Assembly (NCBI GenBank): GCA_009746045.1
Contig: RPFO01000448.1
Span: 3,330,049-3,394,048 of the forward strand
Origin: Mesostigma viride
Lineage: Eukaryota; Streptophyta; Mesostigmatophyceae; Mesostigmatales; Mesostigmataceae
Length of the DNA stretch: 64,000 nt
Direction: 5' to 3'
Below the pieces are notes generated by a model. That model had not been told where the DNA came from and searched no databases. It was given only the letters and a program-made list of their open reading frames with translations. Below, in pieces: positions 43,908 through 54,227 of this stretch (position 1 is the first letter of the stretch; each line of letters begins with the position of its first letter). Made by a program: the position numbers and the translations under genes.

Positions 43908-44532
43908 TTAGGGCTTCTTCGGGTTGAGTTGGCGAATCGAGCTTGTTGAGCCCTGCTCGAAGTAATGCTCAAATGCGATGCCCAGGCCCGCCAGCACATC
44001 ATCAAATGTGATTAGTTTCACAGGTGGTCCGAAGAGTTCCAAACGTGGTTGCTAATTTTCAGGCAGTGCCTGAAGGCCGCCTCGAAAGTGAAACGCGAAA
44101 GTGAAAAGGGGTCACAAACCCTATGTTCATATCCTTGACTCCCCCGTCGAGAACGAACCGAAAACCAGCGCCATGAACGAACTTGTGACGAGTAGATGAC
44201 GACATCGTGGTTATGGCGTCGTACCCCCCCTGGTGCAGCTGCTGCTTTATCGCCGCCTTCCTGTCCTCTTGCTTCCGCCCGGGCGAAAACCAGGCGCTTC
44301 GCAATGCCTGGAGATGTGATATTCTAATGGGCTTCATGCACTCGTGGCCGCACTTACAGTCGAACGTCTCGTCGGTCACTAGGCTGCCGGCATGGGTGCT
44401 GCCGCTTAGCACTATGGCTGCGAACTTGCGCTTCCCATGGTGTCCCATCACCATGATAGCGAAAGCCAGGAAGCAGATAGCCACGATTATGTCCCAGCAA
44501 AGCCATAGCACACCTTCCGTTTCGACCGCCAT
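43908..44532 (-). CDS. Hypothetical membrane-anchored Cys-containing protein, 2 exons
   Basis: The ATG at 44532 opens MAVETEGVLWLCWD and a hydrophobic segment (IIVAICFLAFAIMVMG) that could be a signal anchor. It continues with HHGKRKFAAIVLSGS, DCKCGHECMKPI (C-x-C-x3-C, possible metal site), SHLQALRSAWFSPGRKQEDR and RHKFVHGAGFRFVLDGG. The frame may splice (donor GTGACC near 44112, acceptor TTAG at about 44054) to a C-terminal exon with QPRLELFGPPVKLITFDDV, AGLGIAFEHYFEQGSTSS and stop at about 43908. The first 40 coding bases lie in the 44.5-45.1 kb palindrome, so an identical truncated copy (MAVETEGVLWLCWD) is encoded in the opposite direction at 45066. The CKCGHEC segment resembles the cysteine region of the 36-kb DDE-like protein, weakly. 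Family unknown. Confidence 0.45.
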
Positions 44533-45106
44533 GTCGGCCACTAGTCCGGATAGCTCAATGTGCACCTGACCTTGACACTAATCGCACAAACAGCCACAAT
44601 TTTGCAAGCAAGAAGACATGGCTACCTCGGCATTTCATGAAATGTACTTCGTGAAATGCATTTCGTGAAATGTACTAAGGAACGTGATTGGCCGGCGTTC
44701 GCTCGCCAAATCTCGCAAAATGTACTAAGGCACGTGATTGGTCCCGCAAAATGTACTAAGGAACGTGATTGGCCGGCGAAGATTCTGTAGGGAATTTTAA
44801 TTGCAGCAAACAGAATCTTCGCCGGCCAATCACGTTCCTTAGTACATTTTGCGGGACCAATCACGTGCCTTAGTACATTTTGCGAGATTTGGCGAGCGAA
44901 CGCCGGCCAATCACGTTCCTTAGTACATTTCACGAAATGCATTTCACGAAGTACATTTCATGAAATGCCGAGGTAGCCATGTCTTCTTGCTTGCAAAATT
45001 GTGGCTGTTTGTGCGATTAGTGTCAAGGTCAGGTGCACATTGAGCTATCCGGACTAGTGGCCGACATGGCGGTCGAAACGGAAGGTGTACTATGGCTTTG
45101 CTGGGA
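44492..45106. repeat. 615-bp palindrome with CCAAT/E-box repeats
   Basis: Two 297-bp arms (44492-44788 and 44810-45106), nearly identical as reverse complements, around a 21-bp spacer. Each arm contains the first codons of the 44.5-kb gene, then the 5' flank with AATGTACTAAGGAACGTGAT or GGCACGTGATTGG units: three per arm, each a CCAAT box (ATTGG) next to an ACGTG core. Motif density and position upstream of a coding start suggest a bidirectional promoter (inference). Arm similarity implies a recent inverted duplication or gene conversion. Confidence 0.85.
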
Positions 45107-46300
45107 TGATTATCATCGTAGTACATCATATGTATTACAGTACATTTCACGAAGTACATTTCATGGAGGCAGAGGGAAAGTTCCTGTTCATGGTGAGTCG
45201 GGGTTAGCAATCACGGCAATGTCGATACATGTACTTGCAGTATATACAAATGCCATAATGTCCTTAGATGCAGCATGAATGTCTATTGTTCGGATTTCTT
45301 TTATCACGATGCTTAGGATGCCTTCCAACAGAAATCTGCTGCGCTACAGGTCGGGAATACCTGAACTTGATATGCGTGGCCAGTGGCCATGGCAGCCGGG
45401 GTCGGTAAGAATTAACTTCGATAGCCATGAATAATGCGGAAAGTGAACGTTGTCCACCCGCTGCACAGGGAAAATGGCTGCACAGGAACGGCCTGACGTG
45501 ATACTGTCGCAAAGCAGTTCTCATAAGCCGACAATTACACATTCGACTTATGATCGATAATCGGCGCAGGCCTTCGACATTCAAGCGCGCATCGAAACGT
45601 CGTGAGGATTTCGGACATTTAGATGAAGTTGGATTGTTTTCGGCCCTCGTATTTGCCATGATCTTGGCCATCCAATCTTTTTGCTTCGTGCACAGTTTGC
45701 GTTTGCAGTTAAGCGTAGGTACATGACAAGCTTGCGTTTGCGTTTGCGTTTGCGTTTGCCTTTGCCTTTGCCTTTGCCTTTGCGTATACATTTGCATGTG
45801 CGCTTGCGTTGCCGTTTGCTTATGCGTCCCAATGTATGTCTGGCTTTGGGCAATTCTATTTCCTTGTCGTTGGGATATGAGTGGGTGCTGGCGGTGGTGT
45901 TACTGTCGGCAGGTAGAGTGGCAGTGGCTTCAACTTCTGTTGCTTTTTCATTGCATTTGCATTTTCATTGGGTCTCTGTAGTTAACAACTGCTTTAAATA
46001 TCTTTGTTAATAGCCGGCTTCAGCTGTAATTTCGATTGCATGTTGCTTTTGAATTGCATTCGCACTGGGCACATGCAGTGGGCATTAGGCATTGGTAGTG
46101 CAATTACACATGCAGTCACACTTGCAATTGCAATGAAGTTGAAATTGAAGCTGCAGCTAAAATTTGCTACGTGCCTACTGGTACAGTCGCATGTGCAGTC
46201 AACTTTGTGCTTGTTTATTATTATTATTTCTTCTTCTTATAATTTCTTCTTATTATTATTATAATTTCTTCTTGCTTTTCGTAATGTGTGGTGGTTAGAA
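45107..46300. other. Unassigned; TTTGCG/TTTGCC repeat at 45.73-45.79 kb
   Basis: A third partial copy of GTACATTTCACGAAGTACATTTCATG lies at about 45140-45166, just outside the palindrome. A 6-bp repeat (GCGTTT then GCCTTT) covers 45731-45785. The minus-strand frame at 45264-45797 starts in this repeat and lacks motifs, so I do not call it. From 46.2 kb the sequence is TTATTA-rich. Confidence 0.4.
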
Positions 46301-46312
46301 TGGTGATGGCAG

Positions 46313-46462
46313 GGGCAGGAGCAGGGGCAGGGGCAGGGGCAGGGGCAGGGGCAGGGGCAGGGGCAGGGGCAGGGGCAGGGGCAGGGGCAGGGGCAGGGGC
46401 AGGGGCAGGGGCAGGGGCAGGGGCAGGGGTAGGGGCAGGGGCAGGGGCAGGGGCAATCATGA
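46313..46462 (+). repeat. (GGGGCA)n hexanucleotide array
   Basis: About 24 copies of GGGGCA with a single GGGGTA variant. It has strong G-quadruplex potential on the plus strand. Encoded Gly-Ala or Ala-Pro repeats are incidental. Confidence 0.97.
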
Positions 46463-46734
46463 GTTGCTTTCGGCCTGGCATGTGCACCAGAACTGGCATA
46501 TGTGCTCGCAATGCAGCTTGCTACTCTTGTTCCTTTTGTTTGCCTTTTCTTTTGTTTGGGAACTGTTCGTGCAGGGGGGTGGGATGAGGCCGCGAGTCTC
46601 TGGGCAGGGGCATTGACGTGGGTAGGTGTGTGTCTGGGCTAAGTCTGCAATTGTCGCTGCTGTGCTGTACTTCTGGCTGTGGCTTACGGTGCATTTGTGG
46701 CTTGGAGTAGGGGTGAGGCTAGGGTGGGCGCAGG

Positions 46735-47485
46735 CGCGGGCGTGGGCGTGGGCGTGGGCGTGAGCGTGGGCATGGGCGCGGGCGTGGGCGTGGGCGTGGG
46801 CGTGGGCGTGGGCGTGGGTGTGGGCGTGGGCGTGGGCGTGGGCGTGGGCGTGGGCGTGGGCGTGGGCGTGGGCGTGGGCGTGGGCGTGGGCGTGGGCGTG
46901 GGCGTGGGCGTGGGCGTGGGCGTGGGCGTGGGCGTGGGCGTGGGCGTGGGCGTGGGCGTGGGCGTGGGCGTGGGCGTGGGCGTGGGTGTGGGTGTGGGCG
47001 TGGGCGTGGGCGTGGGTGTGGGCGTGGGCGTGGGCGTGGGCGTGGGGTGGGCGTGGGTGTGGGCGTGGGCGTGGGCGTGGGCGTGGGCGTGGGCGTGGGC
47101 GTGGGCGTGGGCGTGGGCGTGGGCGTGGGCGTGGGCGTGGGCGTGGGCGTGGGCGTGGGCGTGGGCGTGGGCGTGGGCGTGGGCGTGGGCGTGGGCGTGG
47201 GCGTGGGCATGGGCATGGGCGTGGGCGTGGGCGTGGGCGTGCGCGTGCGCGTGGGCGTGGGCGTGGGAGTGGGCGTTGGAGTGGGCGTGGGCGTGGGCGT
47301 GAGCGTGGGCGTGGGCGTGGGCGTGGGCGTGGGCGTGGGCGTGGGCGTGGGCGTGGGCGTGGGCGTGGGCGTGGGCGTGGGCGTGGGCGTGGGCGTGGGC
47401 GTGGGCGTGGGCGTGGGCGTGGGCGTGGGCGTGGGCGTGGGCGTGGGCGTGGGCGTGAGCGTGGGCGTGGGCGTTGGCGTGGGTA
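46735..47485 (+). repeat. (GTGGGC)n hexanucleotide array, long
   Basis: About 125 copies of GTGGGC over 750 bp with few interruptions (GTGGGT, GCGGGC, ATGGGC, GAGCGT). It is open in every plus frame (Val-Gly, Ala-Trp, Arg-Gly) and on the minus strand (Pro-Thr, Pro-Arg, Ala-His), which is a property of the unit. Its 5' leader GGCTTGGAGTAGGGGTGAGG, CTAGGGTGGGC is repeated before the next array, so leader plus array was duplicated as a block. Confidence 0.97.
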
Positions 47486-47489
47486 GGTG

Positions 47490-47875
47490 TGTGTCTCAGC
47501 TACGTCTGCTATTGTTGCAGCTGCGCTCTACTTCTGGCTGTGGCTTTGGGTATAATTGTGGCTTGGAGTAGGGGTGAGGCTAGGGTGGGCGTGGGCGTGG
47601 GCGTGGGCGTGGGCGTGGGCGTGGGCGTGGGCGTGGGCGTGGGCGTGGGCGTGGGCGTGGGCGTGGGCGTGGGCGTGGGCGTGGGCGTGGGCGTGGGCGT
47701 GGGCGTGGGTGGGGGGCGGGTGCGGGGCGGGCATGGGCATGGGCGGGGGCGGGGCGGGGCGGGGCGGGGGCGGCGGGGCGGGGGCGGGGCGGGGGCGGGG
47801 GCGGGGGCGGGGGCGGGGGCGGGGGCGGGGGCGGGGGCGGGGGCGGGGGCGGGGCGGGGCGGGGGCGGGGGCATG
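47490..47875 (+). repeat. Second leader plus (GTGGGC)n and (GGGGCG)n arrays
   Basis: GTGTGTCTCAGCTACGTCTG, CTGTGGCTTTGGGTATAATT and GGCTTGGAGTAGGGGTGAGG repeat the leader at 46.62-46.72 kb. A shorter GTGGGC array (47588-47710) is followed by about 20 copies of GGGGCG (47745-47873). The GGGGCG block is among the strongest G-quadruplex candidates in the window. Confidence 0.95.
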
Positions 47876-48667
47876 GCGTGTGCATGGGCGTTGGGGGGTC
47901 AGGGGGGCTGGGGTTGGGTTTGGGTGGGTGGGTCATTGGTGCAATGTTTGGAGTTGGGGCTTGTGCGTGTGTGGGGGGGGGCATGGGGATTGCCATGCGC
48001 GTGCACGTGGGCGTCCGCGTGATCCTCTGTTCGTGTACATGTTCATGCATGTGCCATGACGGCACAATGCATGTCAGATTCGTGACTTAATCGTGTGTTC
48101 CCTAGTTGCAAGTATTACTGCTAAAATTCATTGCAATATTCCATTCCTTGCATAATGCTTGATTGCTTGCATCAGTTCATTCTATACTTCGATCATGACC
48201 TGAAGTGCTTAAGTATTACCAGACTCTCGCGCAGTGTCAGAATGTCCAATTTTTAGCACACATGCATGTTTGCACACCAAAGCCCTCATTCCCATGTTGA
48301 TAAGGCTAAGTAAAACATTTTTTTTTTGTGCGGTGATCCACGAAATGCAGCTGTGAATGGCTCTAGGAGGTCACCAATGGTGGCCAGACCTGTTATTGAG
48401 CATTGGGAGACGTTACAGGGGCATCAATCACAGTTACATTTAGTTCAGATGTAGTTCAATTTAGTACATTATAGTATAAATGTAGTAGAAAATAGTACAA
48501 CCTAGTATATTGTAGCATATACTAGTTCAACTACCTCCAGATGAGATCCAGGGGCTATGGGGACACTTTTTATGCAAAACTGAACTTGAAGCAAGCAAAA
48601 AACAAGAAACTTGGAAAAACTCAAAATGTACTTGTGCTGGAGTACATTCTTCACGGCTGGCAGGGAT
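47876..48667. other. Unassigned
   Basis: No gene recognised. TAGTA-type short motifs (TTTAGTACATTATAGTATAA, GTAGTAGAAAATAGTACAAC) fill 48.44-48.53 kb. The last 50 bp are the inverted satellite flank described at 38.61 kb. Confidence 0.35.
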
Positions 48668-51150
48668 GCGAGCACCCCACCACCATCATCCATGCATGCC
48701 AGCCACCCACCACCACCATCCATGCATGCCAGCACCCCACCACCACCATCCATGCGTGCCAGCCACCCACCACCACCATCCATGCGTGCCAGCACCCCAC
48801 CACCACCATCCATGCATGCCAGCACCCCACCACCACCATCCATGCGTGCCAGCACCCCACCACCACCATCCATGCGTGCCAGCACCCCACCACCACCATC
48901 CATGCGTGCCAGCACCCCACCACCATCATCCATGCGTGCCAGCCACCCACCACCACCATCCATGCATGCCAGCACCCACCACCACCATCCATGCATGCCA
49001 GCCACCCACCACCACCATCCATGCATGCCAGCACCCCACCACCATCATCCATGCCTGCCAGCACCCCACCACCATCATCCATGCGTGCCAGCCACCCACC
49101 ACCACCATCCATGCGTGCCAGGCACCCACCACCACCATCCATGCGTGCCAGCACCCCACCACCACCATCCATGCATGCCAGCACACCACCACCATCATCC
49201 ATGCGTGCCAGCCACCCACCACCACCATCCATGCGTGCCAGCCACCCACCACCATCATCCATGCGTGCCAGCCACCCACCACCACCATCCATGCATGCCA
49301 GCACCCACCACCACCATCCATGCATGCCAGCCACCCACCACCACCATCCATGCATGCCAGCCACCCACCACCATCATCCATGCCTGCCAGCACCCCACCA
49401 CCATCATCCATGCGTGCCAGCCACCCACCACCACCATCCATGCGTGCCAGGCACCCACCACCACCATCCATGCATGCCAGCACCCGCCACCACCATCCAT
49501 GCATGCCAGCACCCCACCACCACCATCCATGCGTGCCAGCCACCCACCACCACCATCCATGCGTGCCAGCCACCCACCACCATCATCCATGCGTGCCAGC
49601 CACCCACCACCACCATCCATGCATGCCAGCACCCACCACCACCATCCATGCATGCCAGCACCCCACCACCACCATCCATGCGTGCCAGCACCCCACCACC
49701 ACCATCCATGCATGCCAGCACCCCACCACCATCATCCATGCGTGCCAGCCACCCACCACCACCATCCATGCGTGCCAGCCACCCACCACCATCATCCATG
49801 CGTGCCAGCCACCCACCACCACCATCCATGCATGCCAGCACCCACCACCACCATCCATGCATGCCAGCCACCCACCACCACCATCCATGCATGCCAGCCA
49901 CCCACCACCATCATCCATGCCTGCCAGCACCCCACCACCATCATCCATGCGTGCCAGCCACCCACCACCACCATCCATGCATGCCAGCCACCCACCACCA
50001 CCATCCATGCATGCCAGCCACCCACCACCACCATCCATGCATGCCAGCCACCCACCACCACCATCCATGCATGCCAGCACCCCACCACCATCATCCATGC
50101 GTGCCAGCCACCCACCACCACCATCCATGCGTGCCAGCACCCCACCACCACCATCCATGCATGCCAGCACCCCACCACCACCATCCATGCGTGCCAGCAC
50201 CCCACCACCATCATCCATGCGTGCCAGCCACCCACCACCACCATCCATGCGTGCCAGCCACCCACCACCATCATCCATGCGTGCCAGCCACCCACCACCA
50301 CCATCCATGCGTGCCAGCCACCCACCACCACCATCCATGCATGCCAGCCACCCACCACCACCATCCATGCATGCCAGCCACCCACCACCACCATCCATGC
50401 CTGCCAGCACCCCACCACCATCATCCATGCGTGCCAGCCACCCACCACCACCATCCATGCATGCCAGCACCCCACCACCACCATCCATGCATGCCAGCAC
50501 CCCACCACCACCATCCATGCGTGCCAGCACCCCACCACCATCATCCATGCGTGCCAGCCACCCACCACCACCATCCATGCGTGCCAGCCACCCGCCACCA
50601 TCATCCATGCGTGCCAGCCACCCACCACCACCATCCATGCATGCCAGCACCCACCACCACCATCCATGCATGCCAGCCACCCACCACCACCATCCATGCA
50701 TGCCAGCCACCCACCACCATCATCCATGCCTGCCAGCACCCCACCACCATCATCCATGCGTGCCAGCCACCCACCACCACCATCCATGCGTGCCAGCCAC
50801 CCACCACCACCATCCATGCGTGCCAGCACCCCACCACCACCATCCATGCATGCCAGCACCCCACCACCATCATCCATGCGTGCCAGCACCCCACCACCAC
50901 CATCCATGCATGCCAGCACCCCACCACCATCATCCATGCGTGCCAGCCACCCACCACCACCATCCATGCGTGCCAGCCACCCACCACCATCATCCATGCG
51001 TGCCAGCCACCCACCACCACCATCCATGCATGCCAGCACCCACCACCACCATCCATGCATGCCAGCCACCCACCACCACCATCCATGCATGCCAGCCACC
51101 CACCACCACCATCCATGCGTGCCAGCCACCCACCACCACCATCCATGCGT
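48668..51150 (+). repeat. 30-bp satellite, about 83 copies, with higher-order structure
   Basis: Unit CCACCACCACCATCCATGCR plus TGCCAGCCAC or TGCCAGCACC. Two main variants differ by where the C run lies; a third has ATCATCC. Rare 29-bp units (near 48971, 49302, 49485, 49630, 49842, 50650 and 51038) shift phase. The series of variants around the 29-bp units recurs, so blocks of several hundred bp were duplicated together. Three plus frames of over 800 codons and several minus frames stay open because the unit is stop-free in all frames. No upstream promoter, signal or unique domain supports a gene. Confidence 0.95.
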
Positions 51151-51179
51151 GATTTTTTTGGGGAGTGGTCAGTATTGTT

Positions 51180-51772
51180 TTTGGGTAGGGTCGCTCTGCA
51201 GAGTGACCCCTACCCTTGCGCAATGTCGCAGTCTTTGTTTGAAGGGTCGCGCTGCAGAGTTACCCCCTCACAATGCAAATTTCCATTCAGTATTTGTAGG
51301 GTCGCGCTGCAGAGTCACCTTTCCAAGATGCGTTATTCAATAACATTTTGTTTGTAGGGTCGCGCTGCAGAGTCACCTTTCCAAGATTCGTTATTCAATC
51401 ACATTTTGTTTGTAGGGTCGCATTGCAGAGTCACCCTTTCCAGATACGTTATTCAATAACATTTTGTTTATAGGGTAGCGCTGCAGAGTCACCTTTCCAA
51501 GATACGTTATTCAATCACATTTTTGTTGTAAGGTCGCGCTGCCGAGTCACCCTTTCCAGATACGTTTATCAATCACATTTTGTTTGTAGGGTCGGCTGCA
51601 GAGTCACCCTTCCTTAACATGGTTCTTATGTCTTATTTTGCGGAAGGGTCTCGCTACAGAATAACCCCTTCCCTGACATATGTTACATCTTCGATTTTTT
51701 TTATCCCCATACCTGAATGGGATTTCATCCTTGTTTCTTCTTAGGGTAGCGCTGCAGCGCCACCCCTCACGC
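51180..51772 (+). repeat. ~58-bp array of the GGGTC-CTGCAG-GACCC palindrome
   Basis: About ten units, each GGGTCGCGCTGCAGAGTCACC followed by TTTCCAAGATACGTTATTCA and ATCACATTTTGTTTGTA. Palindromes are near 51189, 51244, 51299, 51357, 51415, 51473, 51532, 51590, 51646 and 51744 (the last a different, longer variant GGGTAGCGCTGCAGCGCCAC). The array sits just upstream of the acceptor at 51833 and so probably lies in the first intron of the following gene. It is the densest cluster of this motif in the window. Confidence 0.9.
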
Positions 51773-52614
51773 TGATGCGAATTTACACTTTCTTCATCCG
51801 ACATTGGTCTATTTGTTTTTCCTTATTTGCAGCAGAGGGAAGAACAAGAGAAGGAGAGGGAAGTTCAGCTTCTCAAGGAAAAGGAGGAGCAGGAGAGGGC
51901 CTCCTTGCTTCAAAAGGAAAAGGAGGAGCAGGAGAGGGCCTCCTTGCTTCAGAAGGAAAAAGAGGAGCAGGAGAGGGCCTCTTCGCCAAAGAAGGGAAAA
52001 GAGGTGGAGAGGGCCACCTATGTCGACAAGCTCAAGTCGACGAGCGAGTCTCCTAAGTATAGTACGCCACCCGCCTCTCCGCCCAAGGGCGTAGAAGAGT
52101 TTCCTCCACTGTCAACAATGCTTGCTGCCGGGGCTGGGCCAAGCTCCGTGGAGGCGTCGGCCTCCAAATCTCCCCAGCGGCCCGCACCTGAGGCACAGGC
52201 TGCCGGGGCCGGGTCCAGCTCCGTTGTGTCTCCACAGTCTCCCCAGCGGCCCGCCATCAACAAGGAGTCCCCCGTCCGCGTGGCGTCGACCTCGCCGAGG
52301 TCCGCCCCCGTCGAGGTGGTTACCTCGAAGCCAAGCTCGCCGCCCAAGTCTGCTCCAAGGGCCCACCACGAGGCGTCTGAGAAGGGCAGCCCGCCGCCCA
52401 AGTCACCTCTAAGGTCCCACCACGAGGCGTCGACCTCGAAGGTCAGCACGTCGCCCAGGTCTCCTCCAAGGTCCCTCCCCGAGGCGTCGACCTCACAGCC
52501 CAGCTCGCAGCCCGCGTCTCCCCAAAGCTCCCCTCCAAAGAAGAAAGCGACCTCCAAGTCCCGATCACCGCCCAAGTCGCCTGGAAAACCTCCAGGTCGG
52601 AAGTCTCCGCCCAA

Positions 52615-54227
52615 CAGAGTGCAATCATACGCCGTATAATACGGTATAATACGGTATAATACGTAATACGCTGGCTTTGAGCGTATGATTCATACGTTAT
52701 AATACGTTTTAGCGTATAATGACGTATAATACCGTATTATACCGTATGATGCCGTGTTTTCCGCGTTTTTTTACGTTTTGCGCGGCTAGGATGCCAGAAC
52801 GACAGGGCAACGATTTGAAGCCACAGATTTCGTATCTCTACTATAAGTACTGACCCGTCTGAACTTTCACAATTCGACGCGATCTTATTTTGACATTGTG
52901 GTGCACAGTGCGCGCACCGTGCGGAGGTGGCCATGGCGACGTGCGTTCCGTTAAAATATGGCTAATCCGGCGGGCGACAGGCGAAAAAATTAAGCCGATG
53001 GTTAAAAGTGATGTTCTATTATGATGTTTCATAGCAAGATCTGCACTATTTGCAAATTCGCTGCCTTTGTTGGTACAGATTTGCACGGGGGTCTCATCCA
53101 ACGTCAATTTGGCCGCGATGAATAATCTAGCATGTGTGCCTGCGACGGTAGAACTCGACATTCGTGGGTTATTTTGATGCAGCAAGAGCCGTTTAGTAAC
53201 GGACACCATGAAAATAACCTAAGCATCTTCGATCTGCGGCCATTTCCTGTCATTTCTAAAATGATTTCGTTCAGGCCTGCGCGATCCGCGGTTAATCCAT
53301 CCATGGCTGGCTGGCTTTTCTTGCGCGCCTGGGTAGGAAATAATGCCGGCCGTGGTACGTTGATTTGCCGCATGTCACCGCCCAGTCTGTTTGCGCTCTA
53401 ATGAACCTGGCATGAAACTTTTTGCGCCGTTTCTGGGCTTTTCTTGCTATTTTGTTCTCCACTTGTTGCAGTTGTGCTATCAGATTTTCCGCAGCTTTCA
53501 ATGGTTTTCCTTACGCTGCGTATGCCATGCTTCCTAAAGCTACCCAGAATTGATCGGGCAGTTATCTGGCTTTGCTACGCTTCCTGTATGGAGGTTTTCA
53601 CACGGTAGACATTCTATATTGCGTAGTCAAGGACCCTAGCTGCCTGGGAGCGGCATCACCGTTGCAAGGAGCTGGCGAGCTCATAGACGCCTGTCATGCT
53701 CTTCAGCCTGCTGGAAAACAAGGTTGTTGTATGGAAGGTGAGAATATGTGAGTTACTTATTATCACATCCCCACCTGTTTAGCCATGTTTAACATGTTGG
53801 CCCCTTGCTGGCCCACTGCACGGTCCCCTAGTTATTGCTGGCCTTTTTACCATATATAATTACTTGCATCAAAGTGAAGGCACCCAAGTAAACATAACCA
53901 ATATAAAGCCACATATATGCAGTTATACACATACACACAATTATGCATGCGCACGTTTACATTCTCAGTATTACATGCAATATATCGATCGTGTCCACAA
54001 TATCCACCGTATAGAGTATAGCCGAGGGTAGGGCAACCTTGGATTATGTCCAAAACAGTGTTAAAAACATGTGGATTGATGGTGGGTGTCTTAAAATGTG
54101 TAAAATCAGAGTATTCTGAGTGTGTCCGTACGAAAACGTATAATACCGTATTATACCGTATTATACCGTATTATACATTATACTCCACCGTGACCGTATA
54201 ACGCGTATAACGTACGATTGCACTCTG
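52615..54227. mobile_element. Non-autonomous hAT-like transposon with 8-bp target duplication
   Basis: Element of 1,613 bp starting CAGAGTGCAATCATACG and ending CGTACGATTGCACTCTG (inverted repeats with one mismatch). It is flanked by an 8-bp direct duplication CCGCCCAA (52607-52614 and 54228-54235). CAGAG-type ends and 8-bp duplications define the hAT superfamily. Subterminal GTATAATACGGTATAATACG and CCGTATTATACCGTATTATA arrays are typical binding-site clusters. The interior has only short frames and no transposase or dimerisation domain. It sits inside an SPPK-coding exon; removing element and one duplication rejoins the frame (1621 bp, frame 2 to frame 0). Confidence 0.92.

Noticed and set aside
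45264-45797. 177-codon minus frame starting with Gln/Thr repeats
   Set aside because: Its start lies in the TTTGCG repeat and the remainder has no motif or splice partner.
46679-47571. Long Val-Gly, Ala-Trp, Arg-Gly, Pro-Thr and Pro-Arg frames
   Set aside because: Pure hexanucleotide repeat. Open in all frames by composition.
48541-51357. Three overlapping plus-strand frames of 828-938 codons and several long minus frames
   Set aside because: They are all translations of the 30-bp satellite, which has no stop codon in any frame. No unique domain, start context or splice structure supports a protein.
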